Origin: Lachnospiraceae bacterium
GTDB taxonomy: Bacteria; Bacillota; Clostridia; Lachnospirales; Lachnospiraceae
Length of the DNA: 5,412 nucleotides
NCBI GenBank assembly: GCA_017404585.1
Contig: JAFRCB010000090.1
Location: 1 to 5,412, forward strand
Direction of reading: 5' to 3'
Positions within the stretch are counted from its first letter, which is position 1; each line of letters begins with the position of its first letter. Below are positions 1-5,008 of this stretch, piece after piece. The notes beneath the pieces are model-generated. The model had not been told where the DNA came from. It did not search any database and worked only from the letters and a program-made list of their open reading frames with translations. The translations under genes were made by a program, and so were the position numbers.

Positions 1-1
1 G

Positions 2-394
2 GACAACGGAGATATCACCGGGACTTATGTAGAGGTCAGCATCTCGGAGCAGCATCTCTGGTGCTACCACAATTATGAGCTTGTCATGGATACGGATGTC
101 GTCACCGGTCTTCCGTCAGCGGAACGGGAGACGAGAAGGGGCATCTACGCGATCGATGCCAAGAAAGAACATGCGACACTGGGAAGACTTGATGTTCAGG
201 GATATGCATCCCCTGTCGACTACTGGGCGCCGTTCGACGGCGGACGCGGTCTGCATGACGCACCGTGGCGAGGCTCATTCGGCGGAGATATCTATACGTA
301 CGACGGTTCGCACGGCTGTGTCAATATTCCGTCGCAGAACATGGCAGCAATTTACAATGCTATAGAGATCGGCAACGCGGTCATAATTTACTGA
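2..394 (+). CDS. L,D-transpeptidase, YkuD catalytic domain (5'-partial)
   Basis: The reading frame is open from the first full codon at base 2 to TGA at 392-394, giving the last 130 residues of a longer protein. It carries the YkuD signature: His85 (in GLHDAPWR), then 17 residues, then Ser-His-Gly-Cys-Val-Asn at visible residues 103-108, with Cys106 (codon 317-319) as the nucleophile. The opening TYVEVSISEQHLW strand and TGLPSAERETRRGIY are also typical of the fold. Family members act outside the membrane. They cleave the donor tetrapeptide at the D-Ala and form 3-3 (L,D) peptidoglycan crosslinks, which escape most penicillin-type inhibition. In clostridial relatives the catalytic domain usually follows a membrane anchor and peptidoglycan-binding modules, which here would lie upstream of the window. 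No key residue is missing. The sortase gene follows after 73 bases with no clear terminator, suggesting one operon of cell-wall enzymes. Confidence 0.93.
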   Translation, partial: DNGDITGTYVEVSISEQHLWCYHNYELVMDTDVVTGLPSAERETRRGIYAIDAKKEHATLGRLDVQGYASPVDYWAPFDGGRGLHDAPWRGSFGGDIYTYDGSHGCVNIPSQNMAAIYNAIEIGNAVIIY

Positions 395-397
395 TGA

Positions 398-434
398 CCG
401 GATGCAGCGGTTATGCCGAAACTGCATTTGCCGG
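398..434 (+). other. Bulged intercistronic hairpin
   Basis: The 73-base gap between the transpeptidase and sortase genes holds a 13-bp hairpin. CCGG (398-401) pairs with CCGG (431-434), ATGCAG (402-407) with CTGCAT (422-427), and CGG (408-410) with CCG (416-418). The loop is TTATG, with three-base bulges AAA (419-421) and TTG (428-430) on the 3' side. No T-run follows, so it is not a standard intrinsic terminator. It could tune mRNA stability or the ratio of the two products. An alternative sortase ATG at 402 would sit inside this stem, which argues against that start. Confidence 0.45.
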
Positions 435-467
435 ATATACGCCCTGTTGAATGAGAAGACAAAGTAT

Positions 468-1340
468 ATGAAAAATAAGAAAAAAAAGAGAAGAGGCGGG
501 ATGGGGGTCATCCGTGCGGTCCTGTTCGCGGCAGCGCTTTGCGTGTTCCTCTATTCCGCATATCAGCTCTACATAATTTATCATGGCTACGCTGCCGCCG
601 ATGCCGAGTATGACGGTCTGGCAGATGAATTTACAAAGCCGGTCGCGAAGAAAGAGCCGGACAGTACGCCGACTCCGACACCGACGCCCGCGCCGGTCAA
701 ATCGGAGGAAGGACAGGTAGTCGATATTATCGAGGATGCGGAGCCGCCGGTCGAGGTCGACTGGGAGAACCTGAAAGCCATTAACCCGGATATTGTCGGC
801 TGGCTGTACGTTGATGCCCAGGACAATATTAATTATCCGATCTGCCATACGACGGACAACGAGTATTATCTGCATAAGACTTTCCGGAGAGAATACCTCT
901 ATGCGGGATCGATTTTCGAGGAGTGCCTGAACTCGGGCGATTTTACCGACCCCAACACTATCGTGTACGGGCATAACATGAAGAGCGGCAGTATGTTCGG
1001 TATGCTCAAGTATCTTCGGGGACAGGAAAAATACGACTCTGCTCCATACTTCTGGATCCTGACACCGCAGGGCAATTACCGCTATCATATCTACGCGGCA
1101 TTTCAGACAGCTGTCGACTCGGAGGTGTATAATTTATTTACTGCGAGGGGAAAGGAATTTCTCGAGTGGGAGAGAAGGCTTCAGGCATCTTCGGAAGTGA
1201 GCAACAATGTTCCGCTGACAGAAAATGATTTTACAGTTACACTGTCGACCTGCACGTCGGACAGCTCGGTAAGGTGTGTCGTTATCGGCAAATGCGTATC
1301 GAGCGCTAAACCGGTCAAGGCAGTCAAAGCCGCTTCCTGA
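468..1340 (+). CDS. srtB: Class B sortase, membrane-anchored
   Basis: This is a 290-residue transpeptidase that cuts a C-terminal sorting signal in exported proteins and joins them to peptidoglycan or to another acceptor. The ATG at 468 is preferred because it gives a Lys/Arg-rich start (MKNKKKKRR) directly before a hydrophobic anchor at residues 14-38. A weak GAGAAG site lies 9 bases upstream. The in-frame ATG at 402 would add 22 unlikely residues. A Thr-Pro stalk spans residues 67-76, and the sortase domain runs from about 97 to 280. Catalytic residues are all visible: His169 in VYGHNMKSGSMFG, Cys262 in TLSTCTS and Arg269 in SVRCVVIGK. The GHNM..GSMFG block and the N-terminal NPDIVGWLYV region are typical of class B. 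No substrate with a sorting motif is present in the window, so the recognised motif is unknown. It is probably cotranscribed with the upstream transpeptidase. The class B assignment is strong; the symbol is by class only. Confidence 0.93.
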   Translation: MKNKKKKRRGGMGVIRAVLFAAALCVFLYSAYQLYIIYHGYAAADAEYDGLADEFTKPVAKKEPDSTPTPTPTPAPVKSEEGQVVDIIEDAEPPVEVDWENLKAINPDIVGWLYVDAQDNINYPICHTTDNEYYLHKTFRREYLYAGSIFEECLNSGDFTDPNTIVYGHNMKSGSMFGMLKYLRGQEKYDSAPYFWILTPQGNYRYHIYAAFQTAVDSEVYNLFTARGKEFLEWERRLQASSEVSNNVPLTENDFTVTLSTCTSDSSVRCVVIGKCVSSAKPVKAVKAAS

Positions 1341-1405
1341 AGAAATCCTGCTTCTTCTGTAACAGAGATGTGAATTCGGAAAACAGCCTTATGATACGTG
1401 CGATC

Positions 1406-1423
1406 TGTGCCGAATACGGCACA
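1406..1423. promoter_or_regulatory. Perfect palindrome in the sirtuin upstream region
   Basis: TGTGCCG-AATA-CGGCACA is a perfect 7-bp inverted repeat 34 bases before the sirtuin start codon. As RNA it makes a stable tetraloop hairpin. The bases after it (TTGAATCTTAT) are only weakly T-rich, so it is a poor terminator for the sortase operon but could serve as one. As DNA it could be an operator for the sirtuin promoter. Nearby -10-like hexamers are TATGAT (1390-1395) and TATAAA (1432-1437), but neither has a convincing -35 at normal spacing, so no promoter is called. Role unresolved. Confidence 0.35.
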
Positions 1424-1442
1424 TTGAATCTTATAAATTAAG

Positions 1443-1452
1443 AAGGAAGGTG
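1443..1452 (+). promoter_or_regulatory. Ribosome binding site of the sirtuin gene
   Basis: AAGGAAGGTG ends 5 bases before the ATG at 1458. It is a strong Shine-Dalgarno match and fixes this start, consistent with the typical sirtuin N-terminus. Confidence 0.8.
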
Positions 1453-1457
1453 AAACT

Positions 1458-2183
1458 ATGAGCCGCGAGGTAGATGAACTTCAAAAGATTATCGACACTC
1501 ACAAGAACATCGTATTCTTTGGCGGGGCAGGCGTCTCTACGGAGAGCGGAATACCGGATTTCCGTTCACAGGACGGTCTCTACAATCTGCAGTACAAGTA
1601 TCCGCCGGAGCAGATCATCAGCCACTCGTTTTTTGTTCGCGATCCCAAAGAGTTCTATCGTTTTTATAAGGACAAAATGCTGATCCTCGACGTGGAACCG
1701 AATGCGGCACACAAAAAGCTCGCGGAACTTGAAGCCGCAGGAAAGCTTCTGGCTGTCGTCACACAGAACATCGACGGTCTTCATCAGAAAGCGGGAAGCA
1801 AGAAGGTATATGAACTGCACGGCTCGATTCACCGGAACTACTGTATGCGGTGCAGAAAGTTTTACGGTCCGGAATTCATTAAAAAGAGTCTCGGAGTGCC
1901 GACGTGCGATGACTGCGGCGGAACCATCAAGCCGGATGTCGTCCTCTATGAAGAAGGCCTTGACAACGACGTGATCAGCGGGGCGGTCAGGGCGATCGCC
2001 AGGGCTGACTGCCTCATCATTGGCGGGACATCATTGGTCGTCTACCCGGCAGCGGGGCTGATCGACTATTTTAAGGGAGACAAGCTTGTCCTCGTCAATA
2101 AGTCGGCAACGGCCAGGGATACGATGGCTGACCTTGTGATCCGGGAACCGATCGGGGAAGTATTCTCTCAGATACATGTGTAA
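1458..2183 (+). CDS. cobB: NAD-dependent protein deacylase, sirtuin (SIR2/CobB family)
   Basis: This 241-residue protein has the normal length for a bacterial sirtuin. It removes acyl groups from lysines using NAD+, giving nicotinamide and O-acyl-ADP-ribose, and acts in the cytoplasm. Motifs appear in order: the NAD-binding GGAGVSTESGIPDFR (residues 22-36), TQNIDGLHQKAG (102-113) with Asn104 and Asp106, catalytic His121 in ELHGS, a zinc ribbon with Cys129/Cys132 and Cys150/Cys153, GGTSLVVYPAAG (189-200) and the LVNKS strand (212-216). All catalytic and metal residues are intact. In the acyl-pocket helix FYRFYKDK the pair is Tyr67 and Tyr70, not the Tyr-x-x-Arg of desuccinylase-type sirtuins. 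Deacetylation is therefore the likelier activity; this is an inference. An unassigned palindrome lies upstream and a strong terminator directly follows, so the gene is probably transcribed alone. No neighbour suggests a specific substrate. Confidence 0.95.
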   Translation: MSREVDELQKIIDTHKNIVFFGGAGVSTESGIPDFRSQDGLYNLQYKYPPEQIISHSFFVRDPKEFYRFYKDKMLILDVEPNAAHKKLAELEAAGKLLAVVTQNIDGLHQKAGSKKVYELHGSIHRNYCMRCRKFYGPEFIKKSLGVPTCDDCGGTIKPDVVLYEEGLDNDVISGAVRAIARADCLIIGGTSLVVYPAAGLIDYFKGDKLVLVNKSATARDTMADLVIREPIGEVFSQIHV

Positions 2184-2190
2184 GAATTGA

Positions 2191-2227
2191 TTCCCAATCG
2201 GTCTTATGACCGATTGGGAAGTTTTTG
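2191..2227 (+). terminator. Rho-independent terminator after the sirtuin gene
   Basis: A perfect 13-bp stem (2191-2203 with 2208-2220) with a TTAT loop is followed by G and five T. It begins 7 bases after the sirtuin stop codon. It ends only 15 bases before the TTG start of the protease gene, so it sits in the place where that gene's promoter or leader would be expected. Confidence 0.88.
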
Positions 2228-2230
2228 TAA

Positions 2231-2236
2231 AGGAAG
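2231..2236 (+). promoter_or_regulatory. Ribosome binding site deciding a TTG start
   Basis: AGGAAG ends 6 bases before the TTG at 2243. No in-frame ATG is available near the signal peptide. An in-frame GTG at 2258 would be 21 bases from this site, so TTG at 2243 is the best start. Confidence 0.7.
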
Positions 2237-2242
2237 AAAAAA

Positions 2243-4567
2243 TTGCGGAAAAGGTTTGTGAAAAAAATAATCGCGTGCCTGCTTGCAGGCACACTTGTGG
2301 CAGCAGTTCCCGGAGAACTTATACTGACAGAGCAGGTATACGCAGCTGAAGATCTGCCATATTACGATGAAGTGCCGGCGGATGAGATCACCGATGCTGA
2401 CGAGGTCGGAGATATAGCGGAAAACGATATATATGAATCCGACGAAACAAGCCCGGAAGAGGCTGATGCCCCTTATGCAGACGCGGAAGCAGACAACTTC
2501 AGCATGCCCGAATCCGGCGGTCTTGCAGTGTCGGATGATGAGGAAGAATCTCCGATAGAAATGAATACTCTGTTCTATGAGGATTACGAGCATGCGTCGG
2601 GAGGCGTTGTACCGGTCATCTGGAATACTTCTGACAACGCGGGCCAAAAGAGGGAACTGGAAAGCTTTACCGAGGAGATCGTCGGCGCGGAAGCGCTCCC
2701 TGTATCCTATATAAATCCTGTGCGGTCCGGAATCAGGACTCAGGACGGAAATTCCTGCTGGGTCCATTCGCTGACGACTTCCTCTGAGATGAGTATGATC
2801 TCAGCCGGTCTGGCCGACGAACTCGACTACTCGGAGAGGCAGATCCTGTACGGCTACTTTAATCAGACAGGCGGTGACACGGGAGTACCTACGAGCGGTT
2901 ACTGGGCGGGCACCCCGGGAAGCCCCCTTATGGCTGCGGCTGCCATGGCCAATCATATAGGCCTCGGCAATGAGGACGACTTTCCCGAAAACAGCGGCAT
3001 GACACCCTTCGATATCGAAAATGATATATCGCATATAGAAAAAGTCATTTTTCTCGGAAGCTGGTCTGATCTGAAGACTAAAAGCCAATGGAAGGGCAGC
3101 ACGTGGAAAGCTCTGAACGAGTCAGTGAAGGCCGCGGTCATGCAGTACGGGGCGTGTGCCATTACCTGCTACTCCGGTTACAACAGCCTGAATTCAAGTA
3201 CGTACGGGTTTTACACGGACTGGTCCGGAACGGATAAACCTCAGCCGGATCATTCTCTCACGGTGATTGGCTGGGATGACAACAGAGTCGTAGCCGACGG
3301 GGTGGCACCGGGTGCTTTCTACGTCCAGAATTCCTGGGGAAGTGCAAGCCCGAGAACCCAGAAAGGTTACAACTGGGTCTCCTACTATGACGCTTCTTTG
3401 GGCTCGGCAACTGTGTTTGTACCCGAGCGTGAGGCGATTGGAACACTGCGCGATGAGGATGTATTTTCCTATTCGGGTACAGGCTATGTGAATGAACTCA
3501 AGGGCGTTTCGTATACTGCAAATGTGTTCGAGCCGGAGCGCGATGAGACCATCGACTGCGTCGGTATCTATACTACAGCTGCAAGTAAGTATAATATCTA
3601 CGTGATGACGAATCTTGAAGACAATACGGATCCTACAAGCGGAGTACAGGCGGTTCTGCAGAGCGGAACTGTCGAGGGCAGAGGCTTCTTCAAGATTTAT
3701 CTGAAGAAAGATGTCGAGGTCGCCGCCGGGGATAAATTCGCGGTGATCGTGAACCTCAGGGAGACCGTCAGCGGAACCCTGACGTCTACATTTGAAGGAC
3801 CGTCAAATGAGCGGCGCAGTACTTCCTGCGAACCGGGGCAGTCCTATGTTTTTGACGGCAGCAGATATCTCGACTGCGCAAAGGATTCAATGACGATTTC
3901 CGGCAAACAGGTCTCTCTGAAAAATACATTCGGCAATGCCTGCATCTACGCGTACGGTAATCCTAAACCGGAGCCGGAGCCTACGGCTACGCCTACACCT
4001 ACACCTACACCTACACCTAAGCCTAAGCCGAAGGGACCGTTCCCCGATGTGCCATACAACCACGTGTACGCGAAAGCGATCGCGTGGGCAGTGAATCGGG
4101 GAATCACAAAAGGCTACAGTAACGGTACATTCGGAATCAATACGATCTGTACACGCGGCCATATCATGATGTTTCTCTGGCGTTACGCAGGGTGTCCTCA
4201 GCCTAAGAGTGTGACAAAAAGTCCTTTCTCCGACGTGCCGAAGACTCACGCATATTATAAGGCAATCCTGTGGGGCAGCCAGAAGGGGATCACCAAGGGC
4301 TACAGCGACGGTACATTCGGAATTAATAAGGACTGCACGCGCGGTCATATTATGATGTTCATATGGAGATATAAAGGCTGTCCTCAGCCTAAATCCACGA
4401 AAAATCCATTCAAAGACTCCATAACCCCGGCGTTCCGCAAGGCAGTGATCTGGTCCTACGAAAAGAAAGTGGCGGCAGGCTTCTCCGACGGAACTTTCCG
4501 CGACACGAAGAGCTGCACCAGAGGCGAGGCTGTCAAGTTCCTCCACAATCTCTACCTGAGGACTTAA
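2243..4567 (+). CDS. Secreted papain-like cysteine protease with three SLH domains
   Basis: This is a 774-residue surface protease. Residues 1-34 form a signal peptide (basic MRKRFVKK, hydrophobic core, probable cleavage around VYA-AED). Residues 35-150 are rich in Asp/Glu and may act as a propeptide or spacer. Residues about 155-395 are a C1A peptidase domain: oxyanion Gln167 and nucleophile Cys172 in RTQDGNSCWVHS, His337 in PDHSLTVIGWDDN and Asn363 in YVQNSWG. The full catalytic set is present. Residues about 405-570 resemble the lectin-like beta module found after clostridial and archaeal C1 peptidases. A Pro-Thr/Pro-Lys linker (574-597) leads to three SLH domains (about 600-654, 662-716, 723-774), which in this family bind cell-wall polysaccharide non-covalently. 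The protein is therefore likely displayed on the wall, with the protease facing out. There is no sorting signal for the nearby sortase. The natural substrate is unknown. Translation starts at TTG. Confidence 0.92.
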   Translation: MRKRFVKKIIACLLAGTLVAAVPGELILTEQVYAAEDLPYYDEVPADEITDADEVGDIAENDIYESDETSPEEADAPYADAEADNFSMPESGGLAVSDDEEESPIEMNTLFYEDYEHASGGVVPVIWNTSDNAGQKRELESFTEEIVGAEALPVSYINPVRSGIRTQDGNSCWVHSLTTSSEMSMISAGLADELDYSERQILYGYFNQTGGDTGVPTSGYWAGTPGSPLMAAAAMANHIGLGNEDDFPENSGMTPFDIENDISHIEKVIFLGSWSDLKTKSQWKGSTWKALNESVKAAVMQYGACAITCYSGYNSLNSSTYGFYTDWSGTDKPQPDHSLTVIGWDDNRVVADGVAPGAFYVQNSWGSASPRTQKGYNWVSYYDASLGSATVFVPEREAIGTLRDEDVFSYSGTGYVNELKGVSYTANVFEPERDETIDCVGIYTTAASKYNIYVMTNLEDNTDPTSGVQAVLQSGTVEGRGFFKIYLKKDVEVAAGDKFAVIVNLRETVSGTLTSTFEGPSNERRSTSCEPGQSYVFDGSRYLDCAKDSMTISGKQVSLKNTFGNACIYAYGNPKPEPEPTATPTPTPTPTPKPKPKGPFPDVPYNHVYAKAIAWAVNRGITKGYSNGTFGINTICTRGHIMMFLWRYAGCPQPKSVTKSPFSDVPKTHAYYKAILWGSQKGITKGYSDGTFGINKDCTRGHIMMFIWRYKGCPQPKSTKNPFKDSITPAFRKAVIWSYEKKVAAGFSDGTFRDTKSCTRGEAVKFLHNLYLRT
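3992..4027 (+). repeat. Hexanucleotide tandem repeat coding the Pro-Thr linker
   Basis: Four exact CCTACA units (3992-4015) are followed by two CCTAAG units (4016-4027). They encode Pro-Thr and Pro-Lys dipeptides between the lectin-like module and the first SLH domain. The unit is six bases, so slippage would change linker length by two residues without breaking the frame. Confidence 0.85.
4040..4564 (+). repeat. Triple SLH-domain repeat in the protease gene
   Basis: Three repeats each begin with F-x-D and contain G-[YF]-S-[ND]-G-T-F, then Cys-Thr-Arg-Gly. Repeats 1 (4040-4204) and 2 (4226-4390) are close at the protein level, sharing GITKGYS, CTRGHIMMF and GCPQPKS. Their DNA differs at many third positions, so this is an old duplication and not a recent copy. 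Repeat 3 (4409-4564) is more divergent, with TRGEAVKFL, closest to the canonical SLH TRAE motif. Confidence 0.85.
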
Positions 4568-4575
4568 GAAGAACG

Positions 4576-4779
4576 GCAATAGTTCGGACAGGCTGTAATG
4601 TAGCTCTCGAGTCCGGCGCAAAACATCATCTTCATCGAAAAACGCAGGTCCTTCCCTGCTAGCTTAGAAGATGCATTCGCATCTTCTGATCTTTCGGTCG
4701 GACCTGCAATGTTTTTCTCACGAAGATGGATGTTTTACGCCGGATTCGTACTGAAAGAACAGCCTGTCTGAACTGTTGC
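4576..4779 (+). repeat. Long imperfect inverted repeat / 204-base hairpin
   Basis: The two arms pair over nearly their whole length: 4576-4596 with 4759-4779 (21 bp, two G-U), 4608-4618 with 4738-4748 (11 bp, one G-U), a C-A mismatch (4619/4737), 4620-4627 with 4729-4736 (8 bp), a bulged G4728, 4628-4633 with 4722-4727 (6 bp), 4637-4643 with 4711-4717 (7 bp), and 4644-4651 with 4700-4707 (8 bp). An apical hairpin (4666-4674 with 4679-4687, loop ATTC) lies inside. This is about 61 arm pairs plus 9. It begins 8 bases after the protease stop codon. It is far longer than an ordinary terminator. It may be a structured RNA, a 3'-UTR element, or a small mobile repeat; no flanking target duplication was seen. 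Function unknown. Confidence 0.85.
4644..4716. terminator. Possible bidirectional terminator in the core of the inverted repeat
   Basis: The GCAGGTCC/GGACCTGC stem (4644-4651 with 4700-4707) is followed on the + strand by AATG and TTTTT (4712-4716). On the - strand it is followed by G and TTTTT (complement of 4638-4642). This could end the protease transcript. The apical part is branched, including a weak GATC-TTTC-GGTC hairpin at 4688-4699, and the T-run itself can pair with the opposite A-run, so the call is tentative. Confidence 0.4.
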
Positions 4780-4895
4780 ATTATATGCAATGCCGAATCA
4801 TTATTACCTGGTATGGTCACGGCCATAGAAAAAGTGCAGCCATGCGGGGGACTCATCAGCATATGGAGACTGCCCGAAAAAATAGAAAAATGTGC

Positions 4896-4924
4896 TTGAT
4901 TTCATGGCACCCCTATGATATAGT
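4896..4924 (+). promoter_or_regulatory. Promoter of rpsF (extended -10 type)
   Basis: TTGATT (4896-4901) and TATAGT (4919-4924) are separated by exactly 17 bases. A TG at 4916-4917 sits one base before the -10, giving an extended -10. Transcription would start near 4931, leaving a leader of about 78 bases before the rpsF ATG. Confidence 0.72.
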
Positions 4925-4928
4925 ATAT

Positions 4929-4968
4929 TTCCGTGAAAATTTATAAATGTTCCTTGTCTTCCGTGAAA
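4929..4968 (+). repeat. Direct repeat TTCCGTGAAA x2 at the start of the rpsF leader
   Basis: TTCCGTGAAA occurs at 4929-4938 and again at 4959-4968, exactly 30 bases apart. The first copy overlaps the predicted transcription start. The second forms the 5' side and part of the loop of the leader hairpin. Either copy's TTCCG can pair with the CGGAA at 4972-4976. Confidence 0.75.
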
Positions 4969-4985
4969 CAGCGGAAGGCCAAAGG
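4952..4985 (+). promoter_or_regulatory. rpsF leader hairpin, candidate S6:S18 autoregulatory site
   Basis: CTTCCG (4958-4963) pairs with CGGAAG (4972-4977), enclosing the loop TGAAACAG. The stem extends through U4957-G4978 and G4956-C4979, then past a two-base bulge (4980-4981) to CCTT (4952-4955) with AAGG (4982-4985). Many bacteria carry an mRNA structure ahead of rpsF that binds the S6:S18 protein pair and represses the operon, with a conserved CCG. Here a CCG is present but lies within the stem. The position fits autoregulation; the match to the known motif is not proven. Confidence 0.45.
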
Positions 4986-4990
4986 CCAAA

Positions 4991-4996
4991 AGGAGG
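4991..4996 (+). promoter_or_regulatory. Ribosome binding site of rpsF with long spacing
   Basis: AGGAGG is a full-strength site but ends 12 bases before the ATG at 5009, longer than the usual 5-9. It directly follows a tandem AGGCCAA repeat (4976-4982, 4983-4989) that overlaps the leader hairpin, so folding could affect access to it. Confidence 0.75.
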
Positions 4997-5008
4997 AAAA
5001 GACACAGC

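Larger units (their letters stand above)
4568..5008 (+). other. Non-coding region between the protease gene and rpsF
   Basis: No convincing gene was found on either strand in these 441 bases. From left to right they hold the long inverted repeat (4576-4779), a small TTGCAT-TAT-ATGCAA hairpin (4776-4790) overlapping its right end, a largely featureless segment (about 4791-4890), and the rpsF promoter and leader (4896-5008). The only structure I see in the featureless segment is a 5-bp TATGG/CCATA hairpin (4812-4816 with 4823-4827). Confidence 0.7.

Noticed and set aside
402..467. Upstream ATG at 402 as the sortase start
   Set aside because: It would put 22 residues before the basic anchor start and lies in a hairpin stem; ATG 468 gives a normal type II membrane N-terminus.
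411..1088. 225-codon open frame on the - strand across the sortase gene
   Set aside because: It is a shadow of the sortase gene. The translation is Arg/Cys-rich with no domain, and no ribosome site supports it.
1339..1357. GAAGAA/TTCTTC hairpin after the sortase stop as a terminator
   Set aside because: Only 6 A/T-rich pairs with a 7-base loop and no T-run.
1390..1437. TATGAT and TATAAA as -10 boxes for the sirtuin gene
   Set aside because: No -35-like hexamer at 16-18 bases upstream of either; too weak to call.
3979..4027. CRISPR-like short repeats
   Set aside because: The units are contiguous hexamers inside a coding frame with no spacers.
2243..4567. SLH protease as a substrate of the nearby sortase
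   Set aside because: The C-terminus ends in an SLH domain, with no sorting motif, hydrophobic segment or basic tail.
3887..4621. 244-codon open frame on the - strand across the SLH region
   Set aside because: Its repeated segments simply mirror the SLH and linker repeats on the other strand, giving Arg/Leu-rich low complexity.
4571..4790. Calling the long inverted repeat an insertion sequence or MITE
   Set aside because: No transposase frame, no clear flanking direct repeat, and no second copy in the window.
4776..4806. TTGCAT with TTATTA as a second rpsF promoter
   Set aside because: Spacing is 19 and the -10 match is poor; the extended -10 promoter at 4896-4924 is much better.
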